A stretch of DNA of 64,000 nucleotides from Sphaerochaeta sp. (lineage in GTDB: Bacteria > Spirochaetota > Spirochaetia > Sphaerochaetales > Sphaerochaetaceae), in NCBI GenBank assembly GCA_016342655.1, contig JAEINL010000002.1, positions 51,744-115,743 of the forward strand, given 5' to 3'. Positions 43,223-51,662 of this stretch are shown one piece after another (position 1 is the first letter of the stretch; each line of letters starts with the position of its first letter). Below the pieces are notes generated by a model, which was not told the origin of the DNA, searched no databases, and worked only from the letters and a program-made list of their open reading frames with translations. The position numbers and the translations under genes are program-made.

Positions 43223-44003
43223 GAGGCTCCCGTGATTTGATTGCATGTATTGCCAGGAAACAATCATACACATAGCTGTCCATCACCATACATCCGCTTC
43301 TGTCAGTATATAGGTCTGTAATGGAGAAACCTTGCATACACAGACCTCCAACCAAGTCGTTGATAGTGTGGCTGAATTCAATGGTATCATGTTCCTTCAA
43401 GCGTTTTGCAAGCTCCTTCTCGCTGAGGCTTTTCAGGTGGGAGAAGGGTATGGTGTATTTGACTTTCATATGATTTTTCAAGGCTGCTTTCCCATCAAAG
43501 ATATAGAGTGCAGGATTGATGGCGCTGGTCAACAGGGATCCACCATCCTTGAGTATCCTATTGCACTGGCGGTATACACTTTGCACATCGTCGATGAAAC
43601 ATGTGGAGGTCGGGTTATAGATGAGATCGAACCTCTTGTCCGAAAAACGGGACAGGTCACACATGTCGCCCTGTTCGAGAGCCACGGTGAGGCCTTCTCT
43701 TTTTGCAATGGTTGCATCCTGGGCAAGCTGTTTTTCTGATAGGTCAAAGACGGTGACATGAGCACCATAGGCTGCAAGCAACACTCCTTGCTGACCACCT
43801 CCACAGGCGAGGCAAAGGACCTCTTTGCCTTTGGTATCTGCAATCCAAGAGTGTGGGACCTGCTTGAAAGGAGAAAGGATCATATCAAGGAAACCCTTTT
43901 TTGCCTGTTCTACCTGTTGGGGCGTGCACCCATCAGTCCATATATTGCCTCTGGTGGTTTCATAGTCCCATGCCTCTGCATTATATGTAGTATACTTTTC
44001 CAT
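43203..44003 (-). CDS. class I SAM-dependent methyltransferase
   Basis: 266 residues. The SAM-binding core has motif I KGKEVLCLACGGGQQGVLLAAYGAHVTVFDLS (~68-98), motif post-I acidic ALEQGDMCDLS and RFDLIYNPTSTCFIDDV. The N-terminal YNAEAWDYETTRGNIWTDG resembles small-molecule methyltransferases often annotated UbiE-like. The substrate is unknown. The promoter at 44010-44038 predicts initiation at the ATG. Confidence 0.88.
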   Translation of the reverse strand: MEKYTTYNAEAWDYETTRGNIWTDGCTPQQVEQAKKGFLDMILSPFKQVPHSWIADTKGKEVLCLACGGGQQGVLLAAYGAHVTVFDLSEKQLAQDATIAKREGLTVALEQGDMCDLSRFSDKRFDLIYNPTSTCFIDDVQSVYRQCNRILKDGGSLLTSAINPALYIFDGKAALKNHMKVKYTIPFSHLKSLSEKELAKRLKEHDTIEFSHTINDLVGGLCMQGFSITDLYTDRSGCMVMDSYVYDCFLAIHAIKSREPLVRDNS

Positions 44004-44009
44004 TCGGCC

Positions 44010-44038
44010 ACCATATCACGTATGGATTGGGGTATCAA
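44010..44038 (-). promoter_or_regulatory. promoter placing the transcript start at the ATG (methyltransferase gene)
   Basis: On the minus strand TTGATA, 17 bp, TATGGT, then 6 nt to ATG. The -35 lies within the 3' end of the thpR gene. Confidence 0.5.
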
Positions 44039-44591
44039 GCAAATCGTGTAGTATACCTTTTTGAAGGGGAGTAGTGTATTCTAAATGTTTTGAAAAAAGA
44101 GGTGTATAGGTCAAAATAGCCTGTTTTTGATGTGAGTGCATAAGCGAAATCTTTTCACAAGGTACTTTGAAGCCTTCAATTGCAGGGAGTTTTTTACATT
44201 TTACCCCATGGGCAAGGGTCACATGAGGGTGGAAGTCCTGATTATCCAGCAAAAAGGTATTGGCCTTTAGCTTATAGGCAAGTTCTTTTTGCAGAGTCTC
44301 CAGTTCCTTGTTCTCTTCTATACCCAACCAGAGAATATCTCCCTTGCGTTTTCGAAACAGACCCAGCTGATTGAACGTACACAGTAGGGGTTTGGCTTCG
44401 AGAGAAAAGAGAATTTCTTTGAGTATGGGAAGAAATTGCCCTTCTACCTCTCCAAGGAAACAAAGGGTGAGATGTAGATTTATGGAACGGGTAAAAAGAC
44501 CTTTCGGACAATACGAAACCAAGTCCTCTTGTAGGGCTGTTAGGTAATCCTTTGTTTCACTATCAAATTCCAAAGCAAAAAAGAGTCGCAT
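44016..44591 (-). CDS. thpR: RNA 2',3'-cyclic phosphodiesterase (2'-5' RNA ligase family)
   Basis: A 191-residue two-histidine phosphoesterase. Both HxTx motifs are present: HLTLCFLGE (~residue 45) and HPHVTLAHG (~124). It opens RNA 2',3'-cyclic phosphates and may be linked to tRNA processing. N-terminal MRLFFALEFDSETKDYL is typical. There is no Shine-Dalgarno; a near-consensus promoter ends 6 nt before ATG, suggesting a leaderless transcript. It is divergent from the GH4 gene. Confidence 0.92.
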   Translation of the reverse strand: MRLFFALEFDSETKDYLTALQEDLVSYCPKGLFTRSINLHLTLCFLGEVEGQFLPILKEILFSLEAKPLLCTFNQLGLFRKRKGDILWLGIEENKELETLQKELAYKLKANTFLLDNQDFHPHVTLAHGVKCKKLPAIEGFKVPCEKISLMHSHQKQAILTYTPLFSKHLEYTTPLQKGILHDLLDTPIHT

Positions 44592-44597
44592 GGGATA

Positions 44598-44626
44598 AGT
44601 ATAAGATCTCTTGACTTTGCTTGCAA
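44598..44626 (-). promoter_or_regulatory. promoter placing the transcript start at the ATG (thpR)
   Basis: On the minus strand TTGCAA, 17 bp, TATACT, then TATCCC and ATG. The -10 is almost perfect. Confidence 0.7.
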
Positions 44627-44691
44627 GAGTTCATCATAAAGCCTTGTTACCATTGATATTTGATCCTAGAATACCCCTATGGAGGCCTTGG

Positions 44692-46050
44692 ATGAAAATT
44701 GTGTTGGTAGGGGCAGGTAGTGCCCAATTTGGTTTTGGAACGTTGGGAGACATTTTTCAAAGTGAAAAACTGGCAGGTAGTGAAATATGTCTTGTTGATA
44801 TAGATGAGAAGGCTTTGGCCCATGTAACAGAGGCAGCGGAAAAGTTTGTCCAGGAGCATTCGCTACCGTTTACCATAACTGGTTCCACTGACCGTACTGC
44901 AGTCCTAGCGGGATCTGATGTAGTGGTGATTTCCATTGAAGTAGGTAAACGCTTCCCCCTGTGGGATGAAGACTGGACACTTCCCCAGCAGTATGGCATC
45001 AGACAGGTGTACGGAGAGAATGGAGGTCCTGGTGGCGTATTCCATGCGTTGCGCATCACCCCTGTCATTGTAGATATCTGTGACGACATAGTCAGGTTTG
45101 CTCCCGATGCGTGGGTATTCAACTACTCCAATCCGATGACTGCAATCACGACAACAGTGCTGCGCAAGTATCCTGATCTGAAGTTTGTAGGTATGTGCCA
45201 TGAGATAGCATCCCTTGAACGCTATCTCCCTTCGATTCTCGATACTCCATTTGAAGACCTCGATCTGAGGGCGGCAGGGTTAAACCACTTCAGTGTATTG
45301 CTTGAGGCCAGCTACAAGAACAGTGGCAAGGATGCGTATCCGGATATCTTACAGAAGGCTCCCCCTTTCTTTTCTAAGGAACCGGGATATTCTGACATAC
45401 TCTCCTATGTGAAGGAGAACCAGGAGCTGTTTCAGACAGAAGGGAGAACTGACAGAGCTCTGCCTAAGGGTATGACCAGTACCAAGAAGTGGGCAGACAG
45501 GAGGCTTTTCAAGAAGATTCTTGAGCATTACAGTCTCCTCCCCATTACAGGGGACAGCCACTTTGGGGAGTACATCCCTTGGGCGCATGAGGTAGCAGAC
45601 CATAAGGGTATAAAGGATTTCTATACCTTGTATCAAATGATGCTCTCCCGTGTACAACCGAAGATTGAACTGAAGCTCAGTGAACGCCTAGTCTGTATCT
45701 TGGAAGGCATCCTTGATGACAGTGGGTATGAGGAGCCTGCAGTTAACATCCTCAACAATAACCTCATAGCCTCTCTTCCTTCCTGGATTGCTGTAGAGGT
45801 TCCTGCAAAGGTGCATAAGGATGGCCTTGAAGGAATTGCCTTCCCTAACTACCCCAAAGGATTTGCCTCCTTACTACGAAACTATTGTGGTGTCTATGAC
45901 CTGGTTGCAGAAGCATGTCTGACTGGTAAGAAGGAATATGTCATCCAAGCTTTACTGGCCAATCCTGTGGTCGACCGTTGCGAGAATATCCCAGAACTTG
46001 TCAATCTGATGATTGAACGCCAACAGAAGTGGCTGGGCTATTTGAAGTAG
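44692..46050 (+). CDS. glycoside hydrolase family 4 (alpha-glucosidase/galactosidase/galacturonidase type)
   Basis: An NAD+- and Mn2+-dependent cytoplasmic glycosidase, 452 residues. The Rossmann start is KIVLVGAGSAQFGFGTLGDI; NYSNPMTAITT, FVGMCHEI (metal Cys) and RAAGLNHFS (metal His) are GH4 signatures. The track begins at 44611, but ATG 44692 follows GGAGG and starts directly with the nucleotide-binding strand. The sugar specificity (glucoside, galactoside or galacturonide) cannot be settled. No transporter is adjacent. Confidence 0.9.
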   Translation: MKIVLVGAGSAQFGFGTLGDIFQSEKLAGSEICLVDIDEKALAHVTEAAEKFVQEHSLPFTITGSTDRTAVLAGSDVVVISIEVGKRFPLWDEDWTLPQQYGIRQVYGENGGPGGVFHALRITPVIVDICDDIVRFAPDAWVFNYSNPMTAITTTVLRKYPDLKFVGMCHEIASLERYLPSILDTPFEDLDLRAAGLNHFSVLLEASYKNSGKDAYPDILQKAPPFFSKEPGYSDILSYVKENQELFQTEGRTDRALPKGMTSTKKWADRRLFKKILEHYSLLPITGDSHFGEYIPWAHEVADHKGIKDFYTLYQMMLSRVQPKIELKLSERLVCILEGILDDSGYEEPAVNILNNNLIASLPSWIAVEVPAKVHKDGLEGIAFPNYPKGFASLLRNYCGVYDLVAEACLTGKKEYVIQALLANPVVDRCENIPELVNLMIERQQKWLGYLK

Positions 46051-46065
46051 GGTAGTTCTGAATAT

Positions 46066-46097
46066 AAAAAGGAACCTTCCTGCTTGAGGAAGGTTCC
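46066..46097. terminator. terminator after tRNA gene, possibly bidirectional
   Basis: GGAACCTTCC-TGCTTGA-GGAAGGTTCC is a perfect 10-bp stem with AAAAA on the left, giving TTTTT on the minus strand after the tRNA. It also follows the GH4 stop by 15 nt. Confidence 0.8.
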
Positions 46098-46100
46098 TAG

Positions 46101-46173
46101 TAGCGACAAAGGGACTTGGACCCCTGACCGAACGGATATGAGCCGTTTGCTCTACCAACTGAGCTATGTCGCC
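46101..46173 (-). tRNA. tRNA-Met (anticodon CAT)
   Basis: The minus strand begins GGCGACATAGCTCAGTTGGT, giving a normal D-arm. The anticodon loop CTCATAT holds CAT, the T-arm is AGGGGTCCAAGTCCCTT, and the acceptor closes GGCGACA with TGTCGCT plus discriminator A. CCA is not encoded. The acceptor pair 1-72 is G-T. Elongator Met is most likely. CAT is also used by initiator and lysidine-modified Ile2 tRNAs, which cannot be fully excluded. Confidence 0.9.
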
Positions 46174-46178
46174 ATGTG

Positions 46179-46254
46179 TTGTAAAACAACTCTTGCATGA
46201 TAGTAAAAGCAATAAGGTTAGTCAAGAGGGTTTTGGGAAAGAGTTGTTTTACAA
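46179..46254. repeat. 14-bp inverted repeat flanking the tRNA promoter
   Basis: TTGTAAAACAACTC (46179-46192) and its exact complement GAGTTGTTTTACAA (46241-46254). Each arm is itself nearly palindromic (GTTGT-AAA-ACAAC). The arms bracket the promoter at 46197-46225. Confidence 0.7.
46197..46225 (-). promoter_or_regulatory. promoter of tRNA-Met
   Basis: On the minus strand TTGACT, 17 bp, TATCAT, with the mature tRNA starting about 23 nt later. Confidence 0.7.
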
Positions 46255-46408
46255 ACCTATACCAAATTCTTTCTCCTTGAAAGATCAGCAGACAAGCCAT
46301 AGTGTTTGGGGGTTTCTTGCCAGAGTGTAGTGTTTTCTCTCCTATGATCATAGGAGAGTATGCAATACGTCTATGAAACAATACCCTCCTTACCCTAAGC
46401 AAAAATAC

Positions 46409-46437
46409 TTGCCTTATTCTCTCTATATCGCTACTCT
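46409..46437 (+). promoter_or_regulatory. promoter placing the transcript start at the ATG (membrane protein gene)
   Basis: TTGCCT, 17 bp, TACTCT, then 6 nt to the ATG at 46444, with no ribosome site between. Confidence 0.5.
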
Positions 46438-46443
46438 AGTAGC

Positions 46444-47220
46444 ATGATTGGATTCTTCATTAAAAAAGCATTTTTCGATGGCTGGGACAACCTCATTGGT
46501 ATAGTTGTCCATAATCTTGGGTTTCTTCTGGTGATGTTGGCCTTTATGGGCAGCCTGAGCCTAGGGGAAGTCAATATGGCGCTGAGCATACTTGCCATAA
46601 TTCTCTCATTGGGGTTGTTCTCCTTCTTTTTTGCTGGGAGCGCTTTTTCAACGTATGCCTACAGTCGCTACGAACGAGGTGGTTTTGAAGGTTTCAAACG
46701 AGGCATCAGAGAGTCATGGCGCCACGCCTTGCTTTTTTGGGCACTTTTGCTCTTGGATATCTCGCTCATTCTGCTCGTCATTCCCTTCTATCTTAGTTAT
46801 GGGACCATTGTGGGAACAGTTCTCTCTGTAGTGCTCTTTTGGGTATTTGCTGGCTTGAGCATGGCTCTGATGTACTTCTTCCCGTTATTCTATCACATGC
46901 GTGGAGATACCCCCTTGAAGACCCTGAAAAAGAGTTTCATCATTCTTATCGATAACCTCTGGTTTTCCCTCTTTCAGGCTGTCTATCAGATTATTACCTT
47001 AGCGCTCTCTCTCTTCCTCGCAGGCTTGGCCCCAGGGGTCACAGGCATGATGCTTGCCTCTAGTGATGCTACCAAGCTCCTGATGTACAAGTATGATTAT
47101 CTGGAAGAGAACCCTGAAGCTGACAAGAGGCATCTGCCTTGGGACGAATTGCTCTACGAGGAACAGGAGAGTGTAGGCCACCGTTCACTCAGGAACATGA
47201 TTTTCCCTTGGAAGGACTAG
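46444..47220 (+). CDS. polytopic membrane protein of unknown function
   Basis: 258 residues with about six hydrophobic helices (VVHNLGFLLVMLAFMGSL, ALSILAIILSLGLFSFFFAG, ALLFWALLLLDISLILLVIP and others) and a charged C-terminal tail (RHLPWDELLYEEQESVGHR). No domain is recognised. The ATG lacks a Shine-Dalgarno and fits a leaderless start. The CYTH gene begins 1 nt after its stop, so the two are co-transcribed and perhaps functionally linked. Confidence 0.75.
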   Translation: MIGFFIKKAFFDGWDNLIGIVVHNLGFLLVMLAFMGSLSLGEVNMALSILAIILSLGLFSFFFAGSAFSTYAYSRYERGGFEGFKRGIRESWRHALLFWALLLLDISLILLVIPFYLSYGTIVGTVLSVVLFWVFAGLSMALMYFFPLFYHMRGDTPLKTLKKSFIILIDNLWFSLFQAVYQIITLALSLFLAGLAPGVTGMMLASSDATKLLMYKYDYLEENPEADKRHLPWDELLYEEQESVGHRSLRNMIFPWKD

Positions 47221-47221
47221 T

Positions 47222-47806
47222 ATGAACATGGAAGTCGAGCTGAAGGCCCATGTCTCAGATTATGCTTTGCTCAAAAAACGCCTTGAATCTCTAACGGGAA
47301 TATCCGCTTGCCTGTGTGAGTACAAGCAAGATACCTACTTCTCCCCTAAGGGGGAGGATTCTCACTTTCGTATGAGACTTGAACAGAAGGGCCCTTCCTT
47401 TGACTCAATGCAAGGCACTTTGGTTTTCACCTATAAGAATAAAGAGCGTACAGATGGCATTGAAGTAAATGAAGAAGTGGAGTTCACAGCCAGTTCTGAC
47501 CAGGGGGCAGCAGCCCTCCAGTTTTTTCTCAGCATGGGTTATGAGATATACATCACCAAGACCAAGAGAGGGTATGTCTACACCTACACTGTTTGTCCTG
47601 AGCTGCCTTTGATGACAGTGGAGTTGGTTGAAGTGGTGGGCCTAGGCTGGTTCATTGAGATGGAGTTTGTCCTTGAAAACTCATCTAAAGTGGAATTGGC
47701 CAGAGAAAAACTCCTTCATGTCCTTGATCGGGTGGGTGTCGATCGCTCATCCATCGAAGACGAATACTACATGCATATGCTCAAGAAGAAGAAACCCGAA
47801 GCCTAA
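47222..47806 (+). CDS. CYTH-domain protein (class IV adenylate cyclase CyaB / thiamine-triphosphatase-like)
   Basis: 194 residues. The triphosphate-tunnel fold starts MEVELKAHV with the family ExExK pattern (EVELK), followed by FRMRLEQK, FTYKNKERTDGIEVNEEVEF, ITKTKRGYVYTY and MTVELVEVVGLGWFIEMEF. Members bind Mg2+ and triphosphates, acting as cyclase or triphosphatase; which applies is not decidable. An overlapping terminator ends the transcript. A second ATG (47228) is also possible. Confidence 0.88.
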   Translation: MNMEVELKAHVSDYALLKKRLESLTGISACLCEYKQDTYFSPKGEDSHFRMRLEQKGPSFDSMQGTLVFTYKNKERTDGIEVNEEVEFTASSDQGAAALQFFLSMGYEIYITKTKRGYVYTYTVCPELPLMTVELVEVVGLGWFIEMEFVLENSSKVELAREKLLHVLDRVGVDRSSIEDEYYMHMLKKKKPEA

Positions 47807-47818
47807 GCCTCGGGTTTC
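47791..47818 (+). terminator. hairpin terminator overlapping the CYTH stop codon
   Basis: GAAACCCGA...TCGGGTTTC with a GCCTAAGCC loop that contains the stop codon; the stem is followed by ATTTG. Confidence 0.65.
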
Positions 47819-47836
47819 ATTTGGGATGTCCTCGTA

Positions 47837-48331
47837 TCAGTCTACAGGGTAGTGGGGGATATTGTCCTCACCAATGAAACGGCTGATACATTTTACTATT
47901 GTCTCATGGTCTCGGACATCGGTCAGACCCGATACGATTACGGCGCCCACCGTCCCAACACCTTCGACATAGATGGGGAAGCCCCCTCCACAAGCAACAA
48001 ACTTGGTTGGGTCAAGGCCTCTCTCCTCAAGGGAGGATCCTTTGTGCTTTAGCCACAATGCGTAGTGTAGCGTGCTCATCTCAAAATTCAAGACTGTTCT
48101 GAATTTGCGGTCTATCCAACTCTCATTGCTGAGATTTGACCCTTCAGCAGAGTACTGAAATAGGGTTAGTCCGCTCATAAGCTTGATAGAGATAGCAATC
48201 TTCAGATCCTTATCCATAGCCTCTGCTACGAATATCTTGCCCAACTCCCATGCATCCTCATGGGTGAAGGTCTCAAATCTCAACAATTCCTCTTGTGCCG
48301 ACACAATTGCCAATCTCTCGTCAAGTTCCAT
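47837..48331 (-). CDS. UPF0303 / GlcG-HbpS-like protein
   Basis: 164 residues in the heme-degrading HbpS-like fold family (UPF0303). Visible blocks: WELGKIFVAEAMDKDLKIAISIKLMSGLTLFQYSAEGS, RKFRTVLNFEMSTLHYALWLKHKG and CGGGFPIYVEGVGTVGAVIVSGL. Function is unknown; relatives form oligomers and some bind heme or corrinoids. The ATG at 48331 sits 2 nt after the oxidoreductase's stop with GGAG upstream; the track's 10 extra residues are rejected. It is co-transcribed with the oxidoreductase. Confidence 0.85.
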   Translation of the reverse strand: MELDERLAIVSAQEELLRFETFTHEDAWELGKIFVAEAMDKDLKIAISIKLMSGLTLFQYSAEGSNLSNESWIDRKFRTVLNFEMSTLHYALWLKHKGSSLEERGLDPTKFVACGGGFPIYVEGVGTVGAVIVSGLTDVRDHETIVKCISRFIGEDNIPHYPVD

Positions 48332-48333
48332 AC

Positions 48334-49302
48334 CTACTCCGTTGGGAATTTGATTCCCCATTGTTTTCTCAAAGTGTCCATGACTTCCATGACACGAATA
48401 ATCTCGCTATGCGGCATTTGCTTGCATTCGAGCTCCCCTTCCTCAATAGCCTTTCTACATGCTTCTACCTGATGTTCAAATCCGGTGATGTACTTGAAAG
48501 GCTTATATGTTTCCACAAGGTTGTAATCCTTGTCATACACATTAATCCCTTCACAGTTATTGATGTTTAGAAATTCGATAAAGCCACGACTTCCAAAAAT
48601 GGCACCCCTACGGTCACTGGTGCTAACCATGGAACTATGCAGGACAGCCATCTTCCCCCCCTTAAAGGTGAGGGTCATGCTGTTTGATTCATCCATCCCA
48701 CTGTCAGTCTTGATGCAGGTGGAGGTAATCTCTTCAATCTGGTTGCCGAAAACCATCATGGCAAAGTTAATGGGATAAACACCCACATCCAACAGGGCAC
48801 CTCCTGCCAAAGCAGGATCAACAAGACGTCTTACTCCCTTTACAGGGTAGCAAAGATTTGCCGTAAGGGCATGAGGCTCTCCGATAACACGACGGTCCAG
48901 TATCTGGTCCAGCACTAGCCTCATAGGCAGATAGCGTGTCCATATTGCTTCGGCAACCAGAAGTTTTTTCTTCTTGCCATATGCGAGGACCTTTCTTGCC
49001 TGCTCGGCATTCATGGTAAAGGATTTTTCACACAAGACATGCTTGCCATGGTTAAGGCAGAGCATCATGTGCTCATAGTGAAAGGAGTGTGGGGTGCACA
49101 CATACACCAGATCGACATCCGGGTCGTTGACCATCTCTTCGTAGGAACCATATGCTTTCTGGATATTCCACTTACGAGCAAACGCTTTAGCTTTTTCAAG
49201 GTCTCTGGAAGCGACAGCATATGCTTCCACTTCTTTCATCTCGGCTAGGGTTGCTGCCATCTTCCTTGCAATGTTGCCAGCACCTAAAATTGCCATTTTC
49301 AT
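48334..49302 (-). CDS. Gfo/Idh/MocA-family oxidoreductase
   Basis: A 322-residue NAD(P)-dependent sugar or polyol dehydrogenase. The Rossmann start is MAILGAGNIARKMAATL; DLVYVCTPHSFHYEHMMLCLNHGKHVLCEKSFTMNAEQA contains the EKP-type motif as EKS, so the usual Pro is replaced. The C-terminal alpha/beta domain has GGALLDVGVYPINFAMMVFG with catalytic DxGxY. The start is well supported by GAGGAGG. The substrate is unknown. Confidence 0.9.
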   Translation of the reverse strand: MKMAILGAGNIARKMAATLAEMKEVEAYAVASRDLEKAKAFARKWNIQKAYGSYEEMVNDPDVDLVYVCTPHSFHYEHMMLCLNHGKHVLCEKSFTMNAEQARKVLAYGKKKKLLVAEAIWTRYLPMRLVLDQILDRRVIGEPHALTANLCYPVKGVRRLVDPALAGGALLDVGVYPINFAMMVFGNQIEEITSTCIKTDSGMDESNSMTLTFKGGKMAVLHSSMVSTSDRRGAIFGSRGFIEFLNINNCEGINVYDKDYNLVETYKPFKYITGFEHQVEACRKAIEEGELECKQMPHSEIIRVMEVMDTLRKQWGIKFPTE

Positions 49303-49413
49303 ACGTATTCCTCCTCGTTATTAAAGAGTATAGGCTTTCTCCTAGTGTTTTGAAAGTCAAATGTGCTGTGATTAGAAAAGTTTGCAGGAGATTTCCAATA
49401 CGTAATGAGGTGA

Positions 49414-50187
49414 TTATCCCAATAATGAGAGAAAATTCAACGCCAAGGAGACTACTCCGATAAGGCCAAAGGTCGTATTGCTTTTGATCCTAAGGTTGCT
49501 TTTTGCGATAAGGGCAACCAAAGACCAGATACCAAAGAGCGTTGCTGTGGTAAGCAAGGCCAGGCTACTTTGGGCAAGAAGAGGAAGATAGGGCAGTAGA
49601 ATACAGAAGGCTAGGGATGCACGGGCTCCTCCTTGTGTTCCCAAGGAGAGTAAAAGCGCTGCAGTGGCACCTACAAGAAGGGTAAACAGCAGTACCAAGG
49701 AGGATTTTTCGGGTGAAGATAACATAGCTAGGGAAACGTTAGCACATGCCAACGAGAGTATTTTCAAAGCTTCCATAACATTGGAGAAAACAAAGCGTGC
49801 CCCACTTGATCGGTCAAAGAGGTGGTACATAGCAAACAAAACAAAACAGGCTGTAAACAGGCTCAAGGAAAGGATGATCAGGATAGTGGCAGGGACAAAC
49901 CCTAAGTCGCTGTTCTTGATGGTTATCGCCAGAACAATCAGAATGACCAAGGAAACCACTGATCCAAGGATATCTACCACAGCATTAAAAACTGAAGATG
50001 GGGTATAGGGGTGTTTCCCCTCACTGTTGAGTTTCCTGTTATAGGTATCACTATTGTAGGAGAAGTTGAAATAGGTACCATTTCTCAGCTTGGCTGTAAA
50101 GTCAAGTTTATGCACCTGTTGGGCATGCTCTGTTATCTCGCATACCTGCCTTTCGAACTCAGAAAACAGTGTGTTCAAATCATCCAT
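49414..50187 (-). CDS. membrane protein of unknown function with N-terminal soluble region
   Basis: About 257 residues: a soluble N-terminus (DDLNTLFSEFERQVCEITEH ... SYNSDTYNRKL) of ~75 residues, then six or seven hydrophobic helices (VVDILGSVVSLVILIVLAI, ATILIILSLSLFTACFVLF, LAMLSSPEKSSLVLLFTLLV and others). No family is recognised. The ATG at 50187 lies 6 nt after GGAG, just after the PlsC stop, so translation is coupled to the acyltransferase; a lipid-related role is possible but unproven. Confidence 0.7.
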   Translation of the reverse strand: MDDLNTLFSEFERQVCEITEHAQQVHKLDFTAKLRNGTYFNFSYNSDTYNRKLNSEGKHPYTPSSVFNAVVDILGSVVSLVILIVLAITIKNSDLGFVPATILIILSLSLFTACFVLFAMYHLFDRSSGARFVFSNVMEALKILSLACANVSLAMLSSPEKSSLVLLFTLLVGATAALLLSLGTQGGARASLAFCILLPYLPLLAQSSLALLTTATLFGIWSLVALIAKSNLRIKSNTTFGLIGVVSLALNFLSLLG

Positions 50188-50189
50188 AT

Positions 50190-50861
50190 TCAACTCCAGA
50201 ATTTGTCGGTCTTAATCTCTTCGATCAGACGGGAAACTTCGATGGTCAACAGTGAGCAAATCATCTGCTCTGCAGCCTTACGGTCAGTCTTGGCAAGTTC
50301 TATCGCTCTAGGAAACTCCATAGGCTTTCCGATATTCGCATAGTAGTTTCTTGAAACCACTGTCATGCTTCTCCCTGCAGTCTTTGAACGTTTATCTTTT
50401 ACTCTTCTTCTAGGAGCGAGAAGACCTATAGGGACAATGGGCACAGGCTGTTCTAGGTAAATCCTAGCGACACCTGGACGAAACAGGGATAACTGACTTT
50501 GGGTATTAAGAGCACCTTCGGGGAAAATGTAGACAGAATCCCCCTGTTTTACATACGAGGCTGCCTTCTGGACAACCTGTTTCCTATCTTCTTTGGTGAG
50601 GGCCCTGATCTGTTCGGTCCAGCCTAGAAAGTTCCCTATGACAGGTATGCCAAAGCCCGGTCCGATGACCACATGCAGAGGGTCCTTCATGAGGGTGGTC
50701 ACAAAGTGCACATCACTGCTGCTGAAATGGTTGGAACAGAAGATTTTGGGTCCATGTGGCAGTTGCTCTTCCTGCCAGGTCTGGAAATCATAATTGAGTT
50801 GTAGGATTACCTTAACAACAGTTCTATATATGTTGTGAAGGCAATAACTGATCTTTTTCAC
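50190..50861 (-). CDS. 1-acyl-glycerol-3-phosphate acyltransferase family protein (PlsC-like)
   Basis: This 223-residue membrane-bound acyltransferase makes phosphatidic acid from lysophosphatidic acid or acylates a related substrate. Motif I is FCSNHFSSSDVHF (catalytic His and Asp), motif III is YIFPEGALNTQ, and PVPIVPIGLL is motif IV-like. The start is GTG with AGGAG 6 nt upstream. It is followed directly by the membrane protein gene. Confidence 0.88.
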   Translation of the reverse strand: MKKISYCLHNIYRTVVKVILQLNYDFQTWQEEQLPHGPKIFCSNHFSSSDVHFVTTLMKDPLHVVIGPGFGIPVIGNFLGWTEQIRALTKEDRKQVVQKAASYVKQGDSVYIFPEGALNTQSQLSLFRPGVARIYLEQPVPIVPIGLLAPRRRVKDKRSKTAGRSMTVVSRNYYANIGKPMEFPRAIELAKTDRKAAEQMICSLLTIEVSRLIEEIKTDKFWS

Positions 50862-50903
50862 CCATAACTCCTAGTTCAAGTGTACAAACAGTGCAAACTC
50901 TGG

Positions 50904-51662
50904 TCAACACCAGGTGGGCATCCAAAGATCACGGCCTAACGAGGGGTCGTGTATCTTGTGTGCATCAATGTTATAGACTGCCTTGATGTTTTCATGGCAA
51001 ATCACCTCTTGAGTCGGACCGCTTGCATACACACTACCCTTGGTAAGGAGTATAGTCTCATCGCTGTAGACCTGGACCAACAAAAGGTCGTGCAATACAC
51101 AGATGACACTCAGGTTTTTCTCAACCAGGCGTTGGAGCAGATTCATCATTGTCCGTTGGTGTTTGACATCCAGGTGGTTGACCGGCTCGTCCAACAACAG
51201 CACCCTTCCTTTCTGGCAGAGTGAACGGGCGAGCAGAACACGTTGCATCTCTCCCCCTGACAGTTCGGTCACCCTCTTATGGATAAGATGTAAGATGTCG
51301 CAATCACGCAAGGCCTGCTCGACAAAACCTTCCTCATCATGGCCACCATAGGCATAGCGCCCCATCGAAACTGCTTCCAGCACAGAGAAATCGTAGTCGA
51401 TTCTTCCGTTTTGGGGAACAAAACCAAGTTTTCTTGCGATTTCCTTTTGTTTGAGCGAAGAGACTTCACTCCCACTGATATGCACAGTCCCTGAAGAGGG
51501 AATGAGCTCCTTATAAAAGAATTTGAGCAATGTGCTCTTTCCACTTCCATTGGGACCGGTAAGGGCGATGAACTTCCCTTCAGGAATAGCAAGGTCAAGG
51601 TTGGTAAAGACTTCCTGCTTGTCATATCCCCCTGTAAGGCCTCTGGTTTCCAGGCTATACAT
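50904..51662 (-). CDS. btuD: vitamin B12-type ABC importer ATPase
   Basis: About 252 residues of the FecE/BtuD group. Walker A GPNGSGKSTLL, signature LSGGEMQRVLLA, Walker B RVLLLDEPVNHLD and switch His CVLHDLLL. The ATG at 51662 overlaps the permease gene by 8 nt and gives the normal N-terminus MYSLETRGLTGGY; the track's 51707 start adds permease-frame residues. Operon under the cobalamin riboswitch, so corrinoid transport is the best assignment. Confidence 0.9.
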   Translation of the reverse strand: MYSLETRGLTGGYDKQEVFTNLDLAIPEGKFIALTGPNGSGKSTLLKFFYKELIPSSGTVHISGSEVSSLKQKEIARKLGFVPQNGRIDYDFSVLEAVSMGRYAYGGHDEEGFVEQALRDCDILHLIHKRVTELSGGEMQRVLLARSLCQKGRVLLLDEPVNHLDVKHQRTMMNLLQRLVEKNLSVICVLHDLLLVQVYSDETILLTKGSVYASGPTQEVICHENIKAVYNIDAHKIHDPSLGRDLWMPTWC

